Below, piece after piece: positions 37,201 to 45,573 of a stretch of DNA of 64,000 nt. Location: NCBI RefSeq assembly GCF_040784935.1, contig NZ_CP160680.1, forward strand, positions 4,124,501 through 4,188,500. The letters run 5' to 3'. Position 1 is the first letter of the stretch. Each line of letters starts with the position of its first letter. The DNA comes from Lewinella sp. LCG006 (GTDB lineage: Bacteria; Bacteroidota; Bacteroidia; Chitinophagales; Saprospiraceae). A program made the translations under genes and the position numbers. The notes below the pieces were generated by a model, which worked only from the letters and a program-made list of their open reading frames with translations, did not search any database and was not told the origin of the DNA.

Positions 37201-37547
37201 TCTGGATAGAGAACCTGGGGAATAAGGAATTCAAAAAACATATCCTGCCATTGCCGGTGCAGTTTAGTCCAATATTTGCCATCGCTGCTGCGGACATTGA
37301 TCAGGACCAGGACCTGGACTTGATCATGGGTGGAAACCTCTACAAGGTACAACCTGAAGTAGGAATGTACGATGCATCCTTCGGGCATTGCCTCGTCAAC
37401 GATGGGGCGGGCACGTTTACGGATCGCTCCTCCGCATTGGGCTTTTCCGTTAGAGGAGAAATTCGAGACATAAAAACGATTAATGACATGATCTACATCT
37501 TCAGAAACAATGATGATGTGGTAACTTATAAAACCAATTATGAATAG
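34272..37547 (+). CDS. FG-GAP/VCBS repeat lipoprotein with ASPIC/UnbV domain, copy 2
   Basis: 1091 residues. Lipobox LFAC with Cys17. Same layout as the flanking paralogues: opening FSNDLTYTNDFNVYKYRNFYNGGGVAIGDINNDG, repeated DxNxDGxxD calcium loops, the EMLPSEYQRLKSVTTFEDWDKYQYNVKNGYHHQFTRNVLHLN segment shared with copy 1, ASPIC/UnbV (GFQSSMDPNIIVGVG...IEIIWPDGLVT) near 535-590, then a second propeller. Surface exposed by analogy. Function is unknown; beta-propellers of this kind bind partners or glycans rather than catalyse. Overlaps copy 3 by 8 bp. Confidence 0.88.
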   Translation: MEKRIVFLIALCSLFACEDTSNPSPEAKGDLFELMDNQAIGINFSNDLTYTNDFNVYKYRNFYNGGGVAIGDINNDGLSDIFMTSNQGDNRLFLNKGNWQFEDITETAGVKGERAWSTGVTMADVNADGLLDIYVCNSGDVAGDNKENELYINQGNLRFTEEGAAYGLNDKGFSTHASFFDYDKDGDLDVYILNNSFQAIGSFNLRKNERPVRDELGGDKLMQNQGGKFVDVSEQAGIYGSVIGFGLGVTIGDVNNDNWEDIFVSNDFFERDYLYLNQQDGTFREDLANEMLSISGASMGADMADINNDGYQDIFVTEMLPSEYQRLKSVTTFEDWDKYQYNVKNGYHHQFTRNVLHLNRGDNAFSEVSRLAGIEASDWSWGALFFDMDNDGYKDLFIANGIFKDLTNQDYLAYVANESVIQSIVSDKGVDYKELIDIIPSNKVANHAYKNNGDLQFSVYTNSGLLSPSFSNGSAYGDLDNDGDLDLVVNNVNMPCFVYENRQTQGNYIKLKLKGKGENTYAIGSKVKVSAGDQHWVTENQPTRGFQSSMDPNIIVGVGAAKQVAIEIIWPDGLVTKQEKVPVNQTLTFDASTGQAANSIAALAGKSPLQEVPSVLKYRHQENNYIDFNRERLVYHAHSTEGPRVAQGDVNGDGLIDFVIPGPKDMKCMLYLGAKDGTFIEKDITAVSAEAEYVAAHLFDADQDGDLDVYLASGGVEITEFSALLQDQLLFNDGKGNFGQAKQLFPDDQKLSTLAVNTGDMDGDGDLDLFVGERIKIGKYGAKCSGYIFENDGAGNFKDVTASRYPGLQEIGMITDAAWGDINGDDRLDLIVVGEFMEVQMLINEGSKFSKLALPFPNDGWWNVLHLSDLDGDQDLDLVLGNLGNNSRFDASPTHPLKLFYNDYDQNGFPECIMTFSAENGKDYPYALRHNLTLQLRYLKKKFPDFESFKDADMTQIFDENQLSTSSVQQVNELNSIWIENLGNKEFKKHILPLPVQFSPIFAIAAADIDQDQDLDLIMGGNLYKVQPEVGMYDASFGHCLVNDGAGTFTDRSSALGFSVRGEIRDIKTINDMIYIFRNNDDVVTYKTNYE

Positions 37548-40500
37548 AGTGCTTTTGGGCTTTTTGGGCTTTTCTTTAGCGGCGATCATTCTGTCCGCTT
37601 GTGGAAGAGAAGAAGCTACTACCTCCGACTCCAATGCAACAATGCTCTCCTTGACAGCCGAGCAAACAGGCATTGATTTTACCAATAAGTTGACGGAAAC
37701 AACGGAGCTCAACATTATCGAATACCTCTATTATTACAATGGTGGTGGGGTAGCCATTGGGGATATTAACAACGACGGATTGGAGGATCTTTTCTTTACC
37801 GCCAACCAAGGCCCCGATAAGCTTTACCTGAATAAAGGCAACCTGAAGTTTGAAGACATCAGTGAAAAAGCCAATATTTTGCCAGAAAACACCTGGTCAT
37901 CAGGTGTAGTCATGGAGGATCTTAACAACGATGGTTACCTGGATATCCACGTTTGTAAGGTCGGTGTAGGCATTTTACCCGAAGCTCATAACCTGGTTTA
38001 TATCAATCAGAAAGATGGCACTTTCCGGGAAATGTCAGCCGAATTGGGCCTGGATTTTCAAGGGTTTTCCACCCAGGCTTGCTTTCTTGATTATGACCAC
38101 GATGGCGATCTAGACCTCTATTTACTCAACCACAATGTCCATTCCGTACGGAGTTACGGCACCGCTGAAAAGCGTAAAGAGCAAGACCTTTATGCGGGAG
38201 ATCGGTTCTTTGAAAATCGTTTGAACGAGGCCGAGCAGTCTTTTATCGACGTCACCGTCGAATCGGGCATCTATTCCAGCCCGCTCGGTTATGGACTGGC
38301 GGTAGCTTGTGGCGACCTCAATGGCGATGGCTGGACGGACATCTACGTTGGCAATGATTTTCACGAAAACGACTACATCTACTTCAATAATGGAGATAAG
38401 ACCTTTAGGGAAGAAGTAGCGGATTGGACGGATCATACGACCCAATTCAGCATGGGCGTTGATATTGCCGATTTGAACAACGACCTGTTGCCGGACATTT
38501 TCAGTACCGATATGCTTCCGTTTGAAGAAGAGGTCTACCTGAAATCGGGAGGCGAAGATACCGATCAAATCAAGCGTATCAAGGATGATTTAGGTTTTGA
38601 AAACCAATTTGCCCGTAACCATTTCCAGCTCAACACTGGCTGGGGAACGTTTGTAGATATTGCCCTCCATACGCGCACCTTTGCCTCTGATTGGAGCTGG
38701 GCGGTGCTTTTGCAAGATTTTGATAACAATGGGAACAAGGATATTTTTATTTCCAATGGCATCGCAAAGCGTCCAAATGACCTGGACTATATCAATTATT
38801 TGAACAGCGAGGCCATCTCCAAATATGCAGAAAATGACCCTGAACGAACCCAGCAACTTATTGGTAAGTTGCCCGCGCAAAAGTTGAAAAACATCCTCTT
38901 CTTGCAGTCGGACAATCTGCATTTTTCTAAAATTGCTGATGCCCAGGTAGGAAGCCCTTCTTTCTCTAACGGCGCGGCCTATGCGGATTTGGATCAGGAC
39001 GGCTATCTGGAAATTGTGATCAATAACATCAATGACCCAGCTACCATCCTGAAGTACAACAGCTCTTCAGGAACGCAGGCTTACCTGGAATTGGAACTCA
39101 ATGATCCTACTGGGAAAACAACCAATGGCACTAAAGTTTACGCTTACACAGAAGAAACTCCACGTTACCAGGAGCTGCAAAGCGTCAAAGGATATCAATC
39201 ATCTTCTTCGCATCGCCTTCATTTTGGCTTGGGCAAGGCTACCCAGCTGGACTCGCTGGTGATCATCTGGCCCGACCAGACCAAGCAAGTCTTGTTAGCT
39301 GTAGAAGTTAACCAACAACTGAAAATCAGCAAAGATTCAAGCGCGGCAAAACAGTTGGCCACCGCAGTAAGTAGCTTAGGTAAGAGCTTCGATGTCTTAC
39401 CGCTTCAGCATGAAGAGAATGATTTCAATGACGATGAAAACGAAAAGCTGATTCCAGAGAAACTCTCTAGAGAAGGACCAGCAGTACTATACGAAGACTT
39501 GGACGGAGATGGCACCAAAGACTTGATTGTCGGGGGTGCGCATGGACATGCGACCAGACTATTGCGCGGTCGGAAAGACGGAAGTTTTGAAAACCTGGAA
39601 GTAGATGATTTTACCAGAGATGCCAGACATGAAGATGTCAGTGTGGCTACCATTGACTTTGATGGCGACGGTGATAAAGACCTCTACATCGCGAGCGGTG
39701 GTAGTGTTTCCAAGGAATTGGATAAGGTACTGGAAGACCGGATTTACCTCAATAATGGAGGAATGAAGTTCTTGAGAATTCCGCTCTCGTTGCCGCATAC
39801 AAATGCCAGTGTTGTTGCGGTTGCGGATTTTGACAAAGACGGTTACGAGGACATTTTTATTGGTGCCCGATCAATTCCTGGTTCCTACGGCCTTTCGCCC
39901 TATAGCTTTGTGTTGAAAAACCGGGGAGGTACGGGGGTAGATATTGCGCTGAAGGAACGCCTTGGCATGGTGACCGACGCACAGTGGGTAGATTTTGGCA
40001 ATGACCAGGACCTTGACCTTGTAGTCTGTGGCGATTGGATGCCCATCACCGTCATTGAAAATGATGGAAACGGTATGTTGGCCATTGCGACAAACTCAGG
40101 TTTGCCCAACCTAAGCGGTTTTTGGAAAACGCTTGCTTTTGGCGACTTTAATCAAGATGGACAGATCGATATCGTTGCTGGAAACCTGGGGACCAATACC
40201 GTCTTGAGTGCCGACGAAGCGCACCCCATAAGGCTTTATCTCGGTGATTTTGATGATAATGGAAGCGTTGATCCACTTATTTTTTACCGCTACTTCAATC
40301 GTTATCTACCGCTGGGGTCGAAAGATAAATTTGTTTCCCAGCTTCCAATACTAAAGAAGCGTTTTGTGGATTACGTAAGCTTTTCTCAAGTCAGTTCTTT
40401 CGAACAACTATTTCCAGAAGGGCAAGATCGCTTGGTGGAGACGAAGGAAATCAATGAATTGAGGTCGGTGCTTTTCCTTTCCCAAAAGGAAGAATACGTT

Positions 40501-40803
40501 TCCATCCCTCTGCCCGAACGCGTGCAGACCGGTACGGTGCAGGATTTTTATTTGGATGTACAAAAAGGAAACATCTACTACGTAGCAAGCAACCATGAAT
40601 TGGCGGCTGTTCAGGCGAATGCCATGGATGCCAAGTTGGGCGTCACTAAGCTTGATGTGGCGAAGAAAACTTTCCTACAAGATGATTGGCTTCCAGCACC
40701 CGCTGGCGTAAATGCCCGGGCTATTGTGCCTTTGGAAAATGGAAAGTACCTTATGGTCACCAACAGTGGCTACCTGTATTTCGTAGATCTACCTCAAAAT
40801 TAA
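37540..40803 (+). CDS. FG-GAP/VCBS repeat lipoprotein with ASPIC/UnbV domain, copy 3
   Basis: 1087 residues. Lipobox LSAC with Cys21. Opens with TGIDFTNKLTETTELNIIEYLYYYNGGGVAIGDINNDG and keeps the family calcium loops, the ASPIC/UnbV block (GYQSSSSHRLHFGLGKATQLDSLVIIWPDQTKQ), and an EKLSREGPAVLYEDLDGDGTKDL start of the second half. It is more divergent than copies 1 and 2 are from each other: the shared KTTYENWDKY-type segment is replaced by KSGGEDTDQIKRIKDDLGFENQFARNHFQLN. A strong hairpin follows, so this may be the end of the main transcript. Confidence 0.87.
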   Translation: MNRVLLGFLGFSLAAIILSACGREEATTSDSNATMLSLTAEQTGIDFTNKLTETTELNIIEYLYYYNGGGVAIGDINNDGLEDLFFTANQGPDKLYLNKGNLKFEDISEKANILPENTWSSGVVMEDLNNDGYLDIHVCKVGVGILPEAHNLVYINQKDGTFREMSAELGLDFQGFSTQACFLDYDHDGDLDLYLLNHNVHSVRSYGTAEKRKEQDLYAGDRFFENRLNEAEQSFIDVTVESGIYSSPLGYGLAVACGDLNGDGWTDIYVGNDFHENDYIYFNNGDKTFREEVADWTDHTTQFSMGVDIADLNNDLLPDIFSTDMLPFEEEVYLKSGGEDTDQIKRIKDDLGFENQFARNHFQLNTGWGTFVDIALHTRTFASDWSWAVLLQDFDNNGNKDIFISNGIAKRPNDLDYINYLNSEAISKYAENDPERTQQLIGKLPAQKLKNILFLQSDNLHFSKIADAQVGSPSFSNGAAYADLDQDGYLEIVINNINDPATILKYNSSSGTQAYLELELNDPTGKTTNGTKVYAYTEETPRYQELQSVKGYQSSSSHRLHFGLGKATQLDSLVIIWPDQTKQVLLAVEVNQQLKISKDSSAAKQLATAVSSLGKSFDVLPLQHEENDFNDDENEKLIPEKLSREGPAVLYEDLDGDGTKDLIVGGAHGHATRLLRGRKDGSFENLEVDDFTRDARHEDVSVATIDFDGDGDKDLYIASGGSVSKELDKVLEDRIYLNNGGMKFLRIPLSLPHTNASVVAVADFDKDGYEDIFIGARSIPGSYGLSPYSFVLKNRGGTGVDIALKERLGMVTDAQWVDFGNDQDLDLVVCGDWMPITVIENDGNGMLAIATNSGLPNLSGFWKTLAFGDFNQDGQIDIVAGNLGTNTVLSADEAHPIRLYLGDFDDNGSVDPLIFYRYFNRYLPLGSKDKFVSQLPILKKRFVDYVSFSQVSSFEQLFPEGQDRLVETKEINELRSVLFLSQKEEYVSIPLPERVQTGTVQDFYLDVQKGNIYYVASNHELAAVQANAMDAKLGVTKLDVAKKTFLQDDWLPAPAGVNARAIVPLENGKYLMVTNSGYLYFVDLPQN

Positions 40804-40812
40804 TTTTTTCTC

Positions 40813-40868
40813 TTCGCTGACAATTTTTGTATTCAGCACATAAAAATTGTCAGCGAATCAATTTTTTC
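40813..40868 (+). terminator. Strong intrinsic terminator after FG-GAP copy 3
   Basis: A perfect 16-bp stem, TTCGCTGACAATTTTT (40813-40828) with its complement at 40842-40857, 13-base loop, then TCAATTTTTTC. It lies 10 bp past the stop of copy 3 and 14 bp before the start of the PAP2 gene. It should end or attenuate the upstream operon, leaving the PAP2 gene dependent on read-through or on a promoter hidden in the loop region. Confidence 0.8.
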
Positions 40869-40871
40869 GAT

Positions 40872-42200
40872 ATGCATAGAATTACTTTGTGGACATTACT
40901 TCTGTTGTTCTTCGGAGTGAGTTGTCAAAAAGACTACCTCTCCAAGGCAGGAATTGTTGAACATTTAGAAGAAGAGGATCTCTTTATCAAATCGGTAGAA
41001 AATCTGACCCGTATTCAGATTCACGATATTTTTGCACCACCCATTGCTAGTCGGATATATACTTATCCGTGTATCGCTGCCTACGAAGCAATGAGCCCGG
41101 CCTACCCGGGTAATAAAAGTTTTGCTAATCGTTTGCACGGATTGACACCCCTTGAAATTATGGTGGATACGGCCTTGGTGAGTTATGAATTAGCTGCAAT
41201 TTATGTATTTAATGAAGTGGGTAAGCAGCTCATCTTTTCGGAAGAAAAGATGGAGGATTGGCAATTGCAAATAGATTCTCTGGTGGGTACCTGGCAAGTT
41301 GATCCCAAGGTTGTCCAGGCATCAAAAGATTACGCAATGCAGGTCAAGCAGCATATTATGGCTTGGTCTAAGGAAGATAATTACGCCCAGACCCGGACGA
41401 TGCCAAAGTTTTCGGTTTCGGACGATCCTTCCCGTTGGAAACCTACGCCACCAGCTTACATGGAGGGCATTGAACCTCATTGGAATAAAATCCGTACGCT
41501 AGTGATTGACTCGGCGGCTCAATTTCGTCCACCACCACCTCCCGCTTTTGATATGACGGAAGGTTCTGAATTCTACAAACTGGTAAAGGAAGTGTATGAT
41601 GTAGGGGTGAACCTGGACGAAGAGCAACGGGTTATTGCCAGTTTCTGGGATTGCAATCCTTTCGTGATGCACCAGACCGGGCACATCATGTTTGCTACCA
41701 AAAAAATCACTCCTGGAGGGCATTGGATGGGAATCACGGGGGTAGCTTGTCGTAAAATTGATGCTGACATGATGACCACTGTAAAGGCGCATTCTATGGT
41801 GAGTATTGCGCTCTTTGATGCCTTTATCAGTTGTTGGGACGAAAAATACCGCAGTTCACTGATCCGACCAGAGACGGTCATCAACGAAAAAATCGATCCT
41901 GATTGGTTGCCTACCCTGCAAACGCCTCCTTTCCCGGAGCATACCAGTGGCCACAGTGTCATCTCCACAGCTTCCGCCGTTGTGTTGACCTCGATTTTTG
42001 GCGACAACTTTGAGTTCTTGGATGTGGTAGAGGTGGATTATGGCTTGCCTCAACGGAATTTCAATTCGTTTTTGGAAGCCTCACAAGAAGCGGCCATTAG
42101 TCGTTTATACGGTGGCATTCACTACCGTCCGGCGATCGAAGATGGCGTTGCCCAAGGACGGAAAGTTGGTGAGTTTATTGTCAATAAATTACTGAATTAG
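40872..42200 (+). CDS. PAP2-superfamily lipoprotein, vanadium haloperoxidase-like
   Basis: 442 residues from the ATG at 40872, which gives the lipobox FGVSC with Cys18; the upstream frame would read through the terminator. The vanadate/phosphate pocket of the PAP2/haloperoxidase fold is visible as KYRSSLIRPE (K...RP), HTSGHSVIS, and SRLYGGIHYR. Bacteroidota members are annotated as vanadium-dependent haloperoxidases or acid phosphatases; the sequence does not decide between them, although TSGH in place of PSGH and the overall length fit the haloperoxidase-like subgroup. It lies downstream of the FG-GAP operon and before GH97 on the same strand. Confidence 0.85.
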   Translation: MHRITLWTLLLLFFGVSCQKDYLSKAGIVEHLEEEDLFIKSVENLTRIQIHDIFAPPIASRIYTYPCIAAYEAMSPAYPGNKSFANRLHGLTPLEIMVDTALVSYELAAIYVFNEVGKQLIFSEEKMEDWQLQIDSLVGTWQVDPKVVQASKDYAMQVKQHIMAWSKEDNYAQTRTMPKFSVSDDPSRWKPTPPAYMEGIEPHWNKIRTLVIDSAAQFRPPPPPAFDMTEGSEFYKLVKEVYDVGVNLDEEQRVIASFWDCNPFVMHQTGHIMFATKKITPGGHWMGITGVACRKIDADMMTTVKAHSMVSIALFDAFISCWDEKYRSSLIRPETVINEKIDPDWLPTLQTPPFPEHTSGHSVISTASAVVLTSIFGDNFEFLDVVEVDYGLPQRNFNSFLEASQEAAISRLYGGIHYRPAIEDGVAQGRKVGEFIVNKLLN

Positions 42201-42258
42201 GGTTAGACTTGTCCCCGCAGAATAACGCTATTTATTATTTTTTGTAAAAAATCGACTT

Positions 42259-44340
42259 ATGCTACGTTTCTCATTTTATAGCCTTCTGTTGATATTATTA
42301 GCTACGGCCTGTACGCCTGCCGAAGAGAATACCTCCTCGGTAAGCATTACGTCTCCAGACGGTCAGTTGGCATTAAGTTTTCAGGTCAATGAGGAAGGCG
42401 TAGCCGCTTATGAGTTGAAGCGAGGGGAGACTTTCGTAATTCCGGCTTCGGGCTTAGGCTTTTCTTTTCAGGATGCACCAGCCTTGAAAAAGGGTTGGAA
42501 AATTAACAATGCTGCCACGAGCTCGAAAAAAGAATCTTGGGAGCAACCTTGGGGCGAGCAAAGAATGGTAGAAAACAACTACCAGGAAGCCCGGATCGAC
42601 ATCGAAGAGACCAGCCCGCCGATGCGGAAGTTTGTCCTCGTTTTTCGTTTGTATGATGATGGACTGGGCTTTCGCTACGAATTCCCTGAACAGGAAAATA
42701 TGGGTGAAGTAGTGATCACCGATGAGCATACCGAGTTTTCGCTCACGGGTGACCCTACCTGCTGGTGGATACCTGGCGATTGGGACATTTACGAGCACCT
42801 CTACAATCAGACCAAGTTTAGCGAAATTGATGCCCTGAGCAAGCGTGATCATCCCAATCTGGCGCAGACGTACATTCCTGAGAATGCAGTAAATACACCC
42901 GTTACGCTAAAAACCGAAGCGGGCCTTTACCTGAGTTTTCACGAAGCCAATCTGACTGATTACGCAGGGATGACCTTGCGGGTGAACAAGAAAGATAACC
43001 GTTTTGAAAGTGCCCTGGTCGCTTGGGCCGATGGTGCGAAAGTAAAACAGCAAACTCCTTTTAATACCCCATGGCGTACCATCCAGGTGGCGGAGAAGGC
43101 AGGTGATCTAATCGAAAGTAATATCATCCTCAACCTCAATGAGCCCAATGTACTGAAAGGTGATCTCAGCTGGATCAAACCCATGAAGTACGCGGGTATT
43201 TGGTGGGAAATGCACCTGGATAAATCAAGCTGGGACAAAGCCAGCGGCAAGCACGGAGCTACGACTGAAAATGCTAAGCGTTACATTGATTTCTGTGCCG
43301 AAAATAATATCAGTGGATTGTTGGTAGAAGGTTGGAATACCGGTTGGGAACGCTGGATTGGCTTCCCCGACCGCGAAGGCGTTTTTGATTTTGTGACGCC
43401 CTACGATGATTATGACTTGGAAGAAGTAGTTCGTTACGGCAAGGAAAAAGGGGTGAGTATCATTATGCACCACGAAACCTCAGCCGCGCCGAGAACATAC
43501 GATCAGCAACTGGATACGGCTTACACCCTGATGGAAAATCTGGGTATTCATGCTGTGAAAACCGGCTACGTAGGTCCTATCATCCCGGAAGGAGAGCGCC
43601 ACCACGGGCAGTGGATGGTACAGCATTACCGCCGAGTAGTAGAAATGGGCGCGAAGCACCAAGTCGCCATCGACGCACACGAACCCATCAAAGACACAGG
43701 CATACGTCGTACTTATCCCAACATGATGAGCCGGGAAGGGCTACGCGGGCAGGAATTCAACGCCTGGTCTTCCGAAGGAGGTAACCCTACTGATCACCTG
43801 ACGATGGTTGCCTTTACGCGCATGTTGGCTGGGCCGATTGATTATACCCCCGGCATCTTCAACCTGATGATGGAGCCTTACAAGCCCGACAATCGGGTGA
43901 AGCATACCTTGGCGCACGAGCTGGCACTCTACGTCGTTATCTACAGCCCCTTGCAAATGATGGCCGACTTGCCTGAGCACGCTACCGGACAGCCCGGAAT
44001 GCAGTGGGTACGCGACGTAGCCGTTGACTGGGAGCAGACCAAAGTCCTCAACGGGGACCCCGGCGATTACGTGACCATCGCTCGCCAGGAGCGGGGCGGC
44101 AATCGCTGGTTTATCGGCGCCATCACCGACGAAAACCCACGTGCCCTTAGTATTGAACTCGACTTTTTGGATAAAAACAAGACCTATCGCTTGGTCGTTT
44201 ACCAAGATGGCCAAGATGCTCACTGGGAGACCAACCCTACCGCCATGGAGATCGAAGAGCGCGAAGTGCGCGGCGGAGATATTCTCGATTTGCACTTGGT
44301 AGCTGGGGGAGGAGCGGCTTTGATGTTGGTGCCGATGTAG
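42259..44340 (+). CDS. Glycoside hydrolase family 97, inverting SusB-like alpha-glucosidase
   Basis: 693 residues. Lipobox LATAC with Cys18. The GH97 N-terminal super-sandwich starts VSITSPDGQLALSFQV; the barrel begins around WWEMHL. Three glutamates, E406 (HHETSAA), E475 (DAHEPIKDTG) and E499 (LRGQEFNAW), keep exactly the 69 and 24 residue spacing of the calcium-dependent catalytic glutamates of SusB (439, 508, 532). The retaining subgroup's catalytic Asp is replaced here (VKTGYVGPI). An inverting alpha-glucoside hydrolase anchored in the envelope is therefore inferred. Last gene of the plus-strand locus and the only clear glycosidase in it. Confidence 0.92.
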   Translation: MLRFSFYSLLLILLATACTPAEENTSSVSITSPDGQLALSFQVNEEGVAAYELKRGETFVIPASGLGFSFQDAPALKKGWKINNAATSSKKESWEQPWGEQRMVENNYQEARIDIEETSPPMRKFVLVFRLYDDGLGFRYEFPEQENMGEVVITDEHTEFSLTGDPTCWWIPGDWDIYEHLYNQTKFSEIDALSKRDHPNLAQTYIPENAVNTPVTLKTEAGLYLSFHEANLTDYAGMTLRVNKKDNRFESALVAWADGAKVKQQTPFNTPWRTIQVAEKAGDLIESNIILNLNEPNVLKGDLSWIKPMKYAGIWWEMHLDKSSWDKASGKHGATTENAKRYIDFCAENNISGLLVEGWNTGWERWIGFPDREGVFDFVTPYDDYDLEEVVRYGKEKGVSIIMHHETSAAPRTYDQQLDTAYTLMENLGIHAVKTGYVGPIIPEGERHHGQWMVQHYRRVVEMGAKHQVAIDAHEPIKDTGIRRTYPNMMSREGLRGQEFNAWSSEGGNPTDHLTMVAFTRMLAGPIDYTPGIFNLMMEPYKPDNRVKHTLAHELALYVVIYSPLQMMADLPEHATGQPGMQWVRDVAVDWEQTKVLNGDPGDYVTIARQERGGNRWFIGAITDENPRALSIELDFLDKNKTYRLVVYQDGQDAHWETNPTAMEIEEREVRGGDILDLHLVAGGGAALMLVPM

Positions 44341-44450
44341 GTTTGCGAGTTGGGTATTGTAGTGATAAGAAACTTGGGGCAAGGCGGCTGAGACACACAA
44401 TTTTGAACACTCTCCATTTGCTCTTGATAGGAACAAATTTTTCAATTCAA

Positions 44451-45002
44451 TCAACTTGCTTTTGCTAATGATAGCGTTTGCTTGACTCTATCATATTGAG
44501 CTAATCTACTTTCTTCGTCATTTACCATCTCTGATTCTAATTTCATGGTGTGAAGTCGGTATAAATTTTTAGCCTTTAACAAACCTTCACTGTGCTTTTC
44601 GAGTCGATAGAGTAAATCCACATTAGGATTTTCTTTACCTCTGATAATTCTATTCAATTGTGCTGGGTGAATATCAATCTCTTCCGAGAAATCTTTTTGA
44701 GTCCTTTTAGTGATTGATAAGTATTCTTTGAGCTGATTCGAGAAATCGAACCTTGGATTGTACTCATTCTGCTCGATGTAATTTTGAATTTGAATTTTCA
44801 TCCTCATCAAATTACTCAGAATAATATCAGATTCCGACATGTTCTTCAATCTATCCATTCTGAATTTCAGAAATTCTTTATGAGCTTCTTCCTTTTCGTC
44901 TTCAGACAAAGTGCTTCTTAATACGAAACTCTCTGCAATTTCTTCGTCTGTATAGATTTTTGATAAATCTTCATAAGTGGGTTCTTTCTTTTTTTCTGCC
45001 AT
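44451..45002 (-). CDS. HTH (XRE-like) protein, probable antitoxin or regulator
   Basis: 183 residues. The helix-turn-helix sits near the middle (SITKRTQKDFSEEIDIHPAQLNRIIRGKENPNVDLLYRLEKH). The N-terminal 75 residues are highly charged helices. It begins 1 bp after the stop of the GNAT-like gene (TAAAATG), so the two are co-translated. The promoter carries a palindrome that this protein may bind. Pairing and order (enzyme first, HTH second) resemble toxin-antitoxin modules. Confidence 0.72.
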   Translation of the reverse strand: MAEKKKEPTYEDLSKIYTDEEIAESFVLRSTLSEDEKEEAHKEFLKFRMDRLKNMSESDIILSNLMRMKIQIQNYIEQNEYNPRFDFSNQLKEYLSITKRTQKDFSEEIDIHPAQLNRIIRGKENPNVDLLYRLEKHSEGLLKAKNLYRLHTMKLESEMVNDEESRLAQYDRVKQTLSLAKAS

Positions 45003-45003
45003 T

Positions 45004-45471
45004 TTACAAGTATTTACTCATTAGATCAATCGCAGCTTGGCCATCAATAGCCACCAAGTATCCTGCATCAATAAATCCATATTTGCGTTGATAATGGTCG
45101 TAAAGTTGCTTTTTAGGCTCTAATGTAACGAAGCCATTATATCCCTTCTCGAAAGCTATTTGGATGGCGAAGCTTATCAGACAACCTGCAATGCTGTCAA
45201 TTTTTTTCTTTTTGCCAGTCTGATCTTTCCTTAGTTCCAGTAAATTTATGTCGATTCGCTTCTCATCAGGATAATCAACTATGGACATCAATCCCAATAA
45301 TTCATCCACTGAGGATTTCAAAGTGAGCTTATAAACTTCATTATAACGCTCTAGATTCCAATCAAATAAATAGTCACTACTAGTAATCATCGAATAATCA
45401 CTCTTCTCTATTTTTTCGATAATTGCTTTGATCGGACTATTATTTGACCGATTCCTCAGAGTTACTTCCAT
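45004..45471 (-). CDS. GNAT-fold acetyltransferase-like protein, putative toxin
   Basis: 155 residues. The C-terminal two thirds look like a GNAT fold: LLGLMSIVDYPDEKRIDINLLEL (strand 4), then IAGCLISFAIQIAFEKGYNGFVTLEPKKQLYDHYQRKYGFIDAG, with the YxxxGF signature at the end. The acetyl-CoA loop (normally Q/RxxGxG/A) is poorly preserved as KKKKIDSIAGCL, so catalysis is uncertain. The N-terminal 60 residues are unlike standard GNATs. Together with the downstream HTH gene it forms a compact two-gene module. Confidence 0.6.
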   Translation of the reverse strand: MEVTLRNRSNNSPIKAIIEKIEKSDYSMITSSDYLFDWNLERYNEVYKLTLKSSVDELLGLMSIVDYPDEKRIDINLLELRKDQTGKKKKIDSIAGCLISFAIQIAFEKGYNGFVTLEPKKQLYDHYQRKYGFIDAGYLVAIDGQAAIDLMSKYL

Positions 45472-45476
45472 TTAGC

Positions 45477-45521
45477 AAGTATATGTCAGACAAATATACT
45501 TATTTTAATTGACTGAATCAA
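45477..45521 (-). promoter_or_regulatory. Promoter and palindromic operator of the GNAT/HTH module
   Basis: The inverted repeat AAGTATAT-N9-ATATACTT spans 45477-45501, ending 6 bp before the GNAT start codon. Embedded in it is TATATTTG (minus strand, 45498-45491), a -7 box, with TTG 20 bases upstream (45521-45519). The overlap of palindrome and -7 box is what autoregulation by the HTH partner would need. A second, weaker dyad of TTAATTGA/TCAATTTAA lies over the -33 region. Confidence 0.6.
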
Positions 45522-45573
45522 TCAATTTAATTGATTTTTCGTGTTTTGTATTGTTGCTCGCGCAGCGTTGTGC

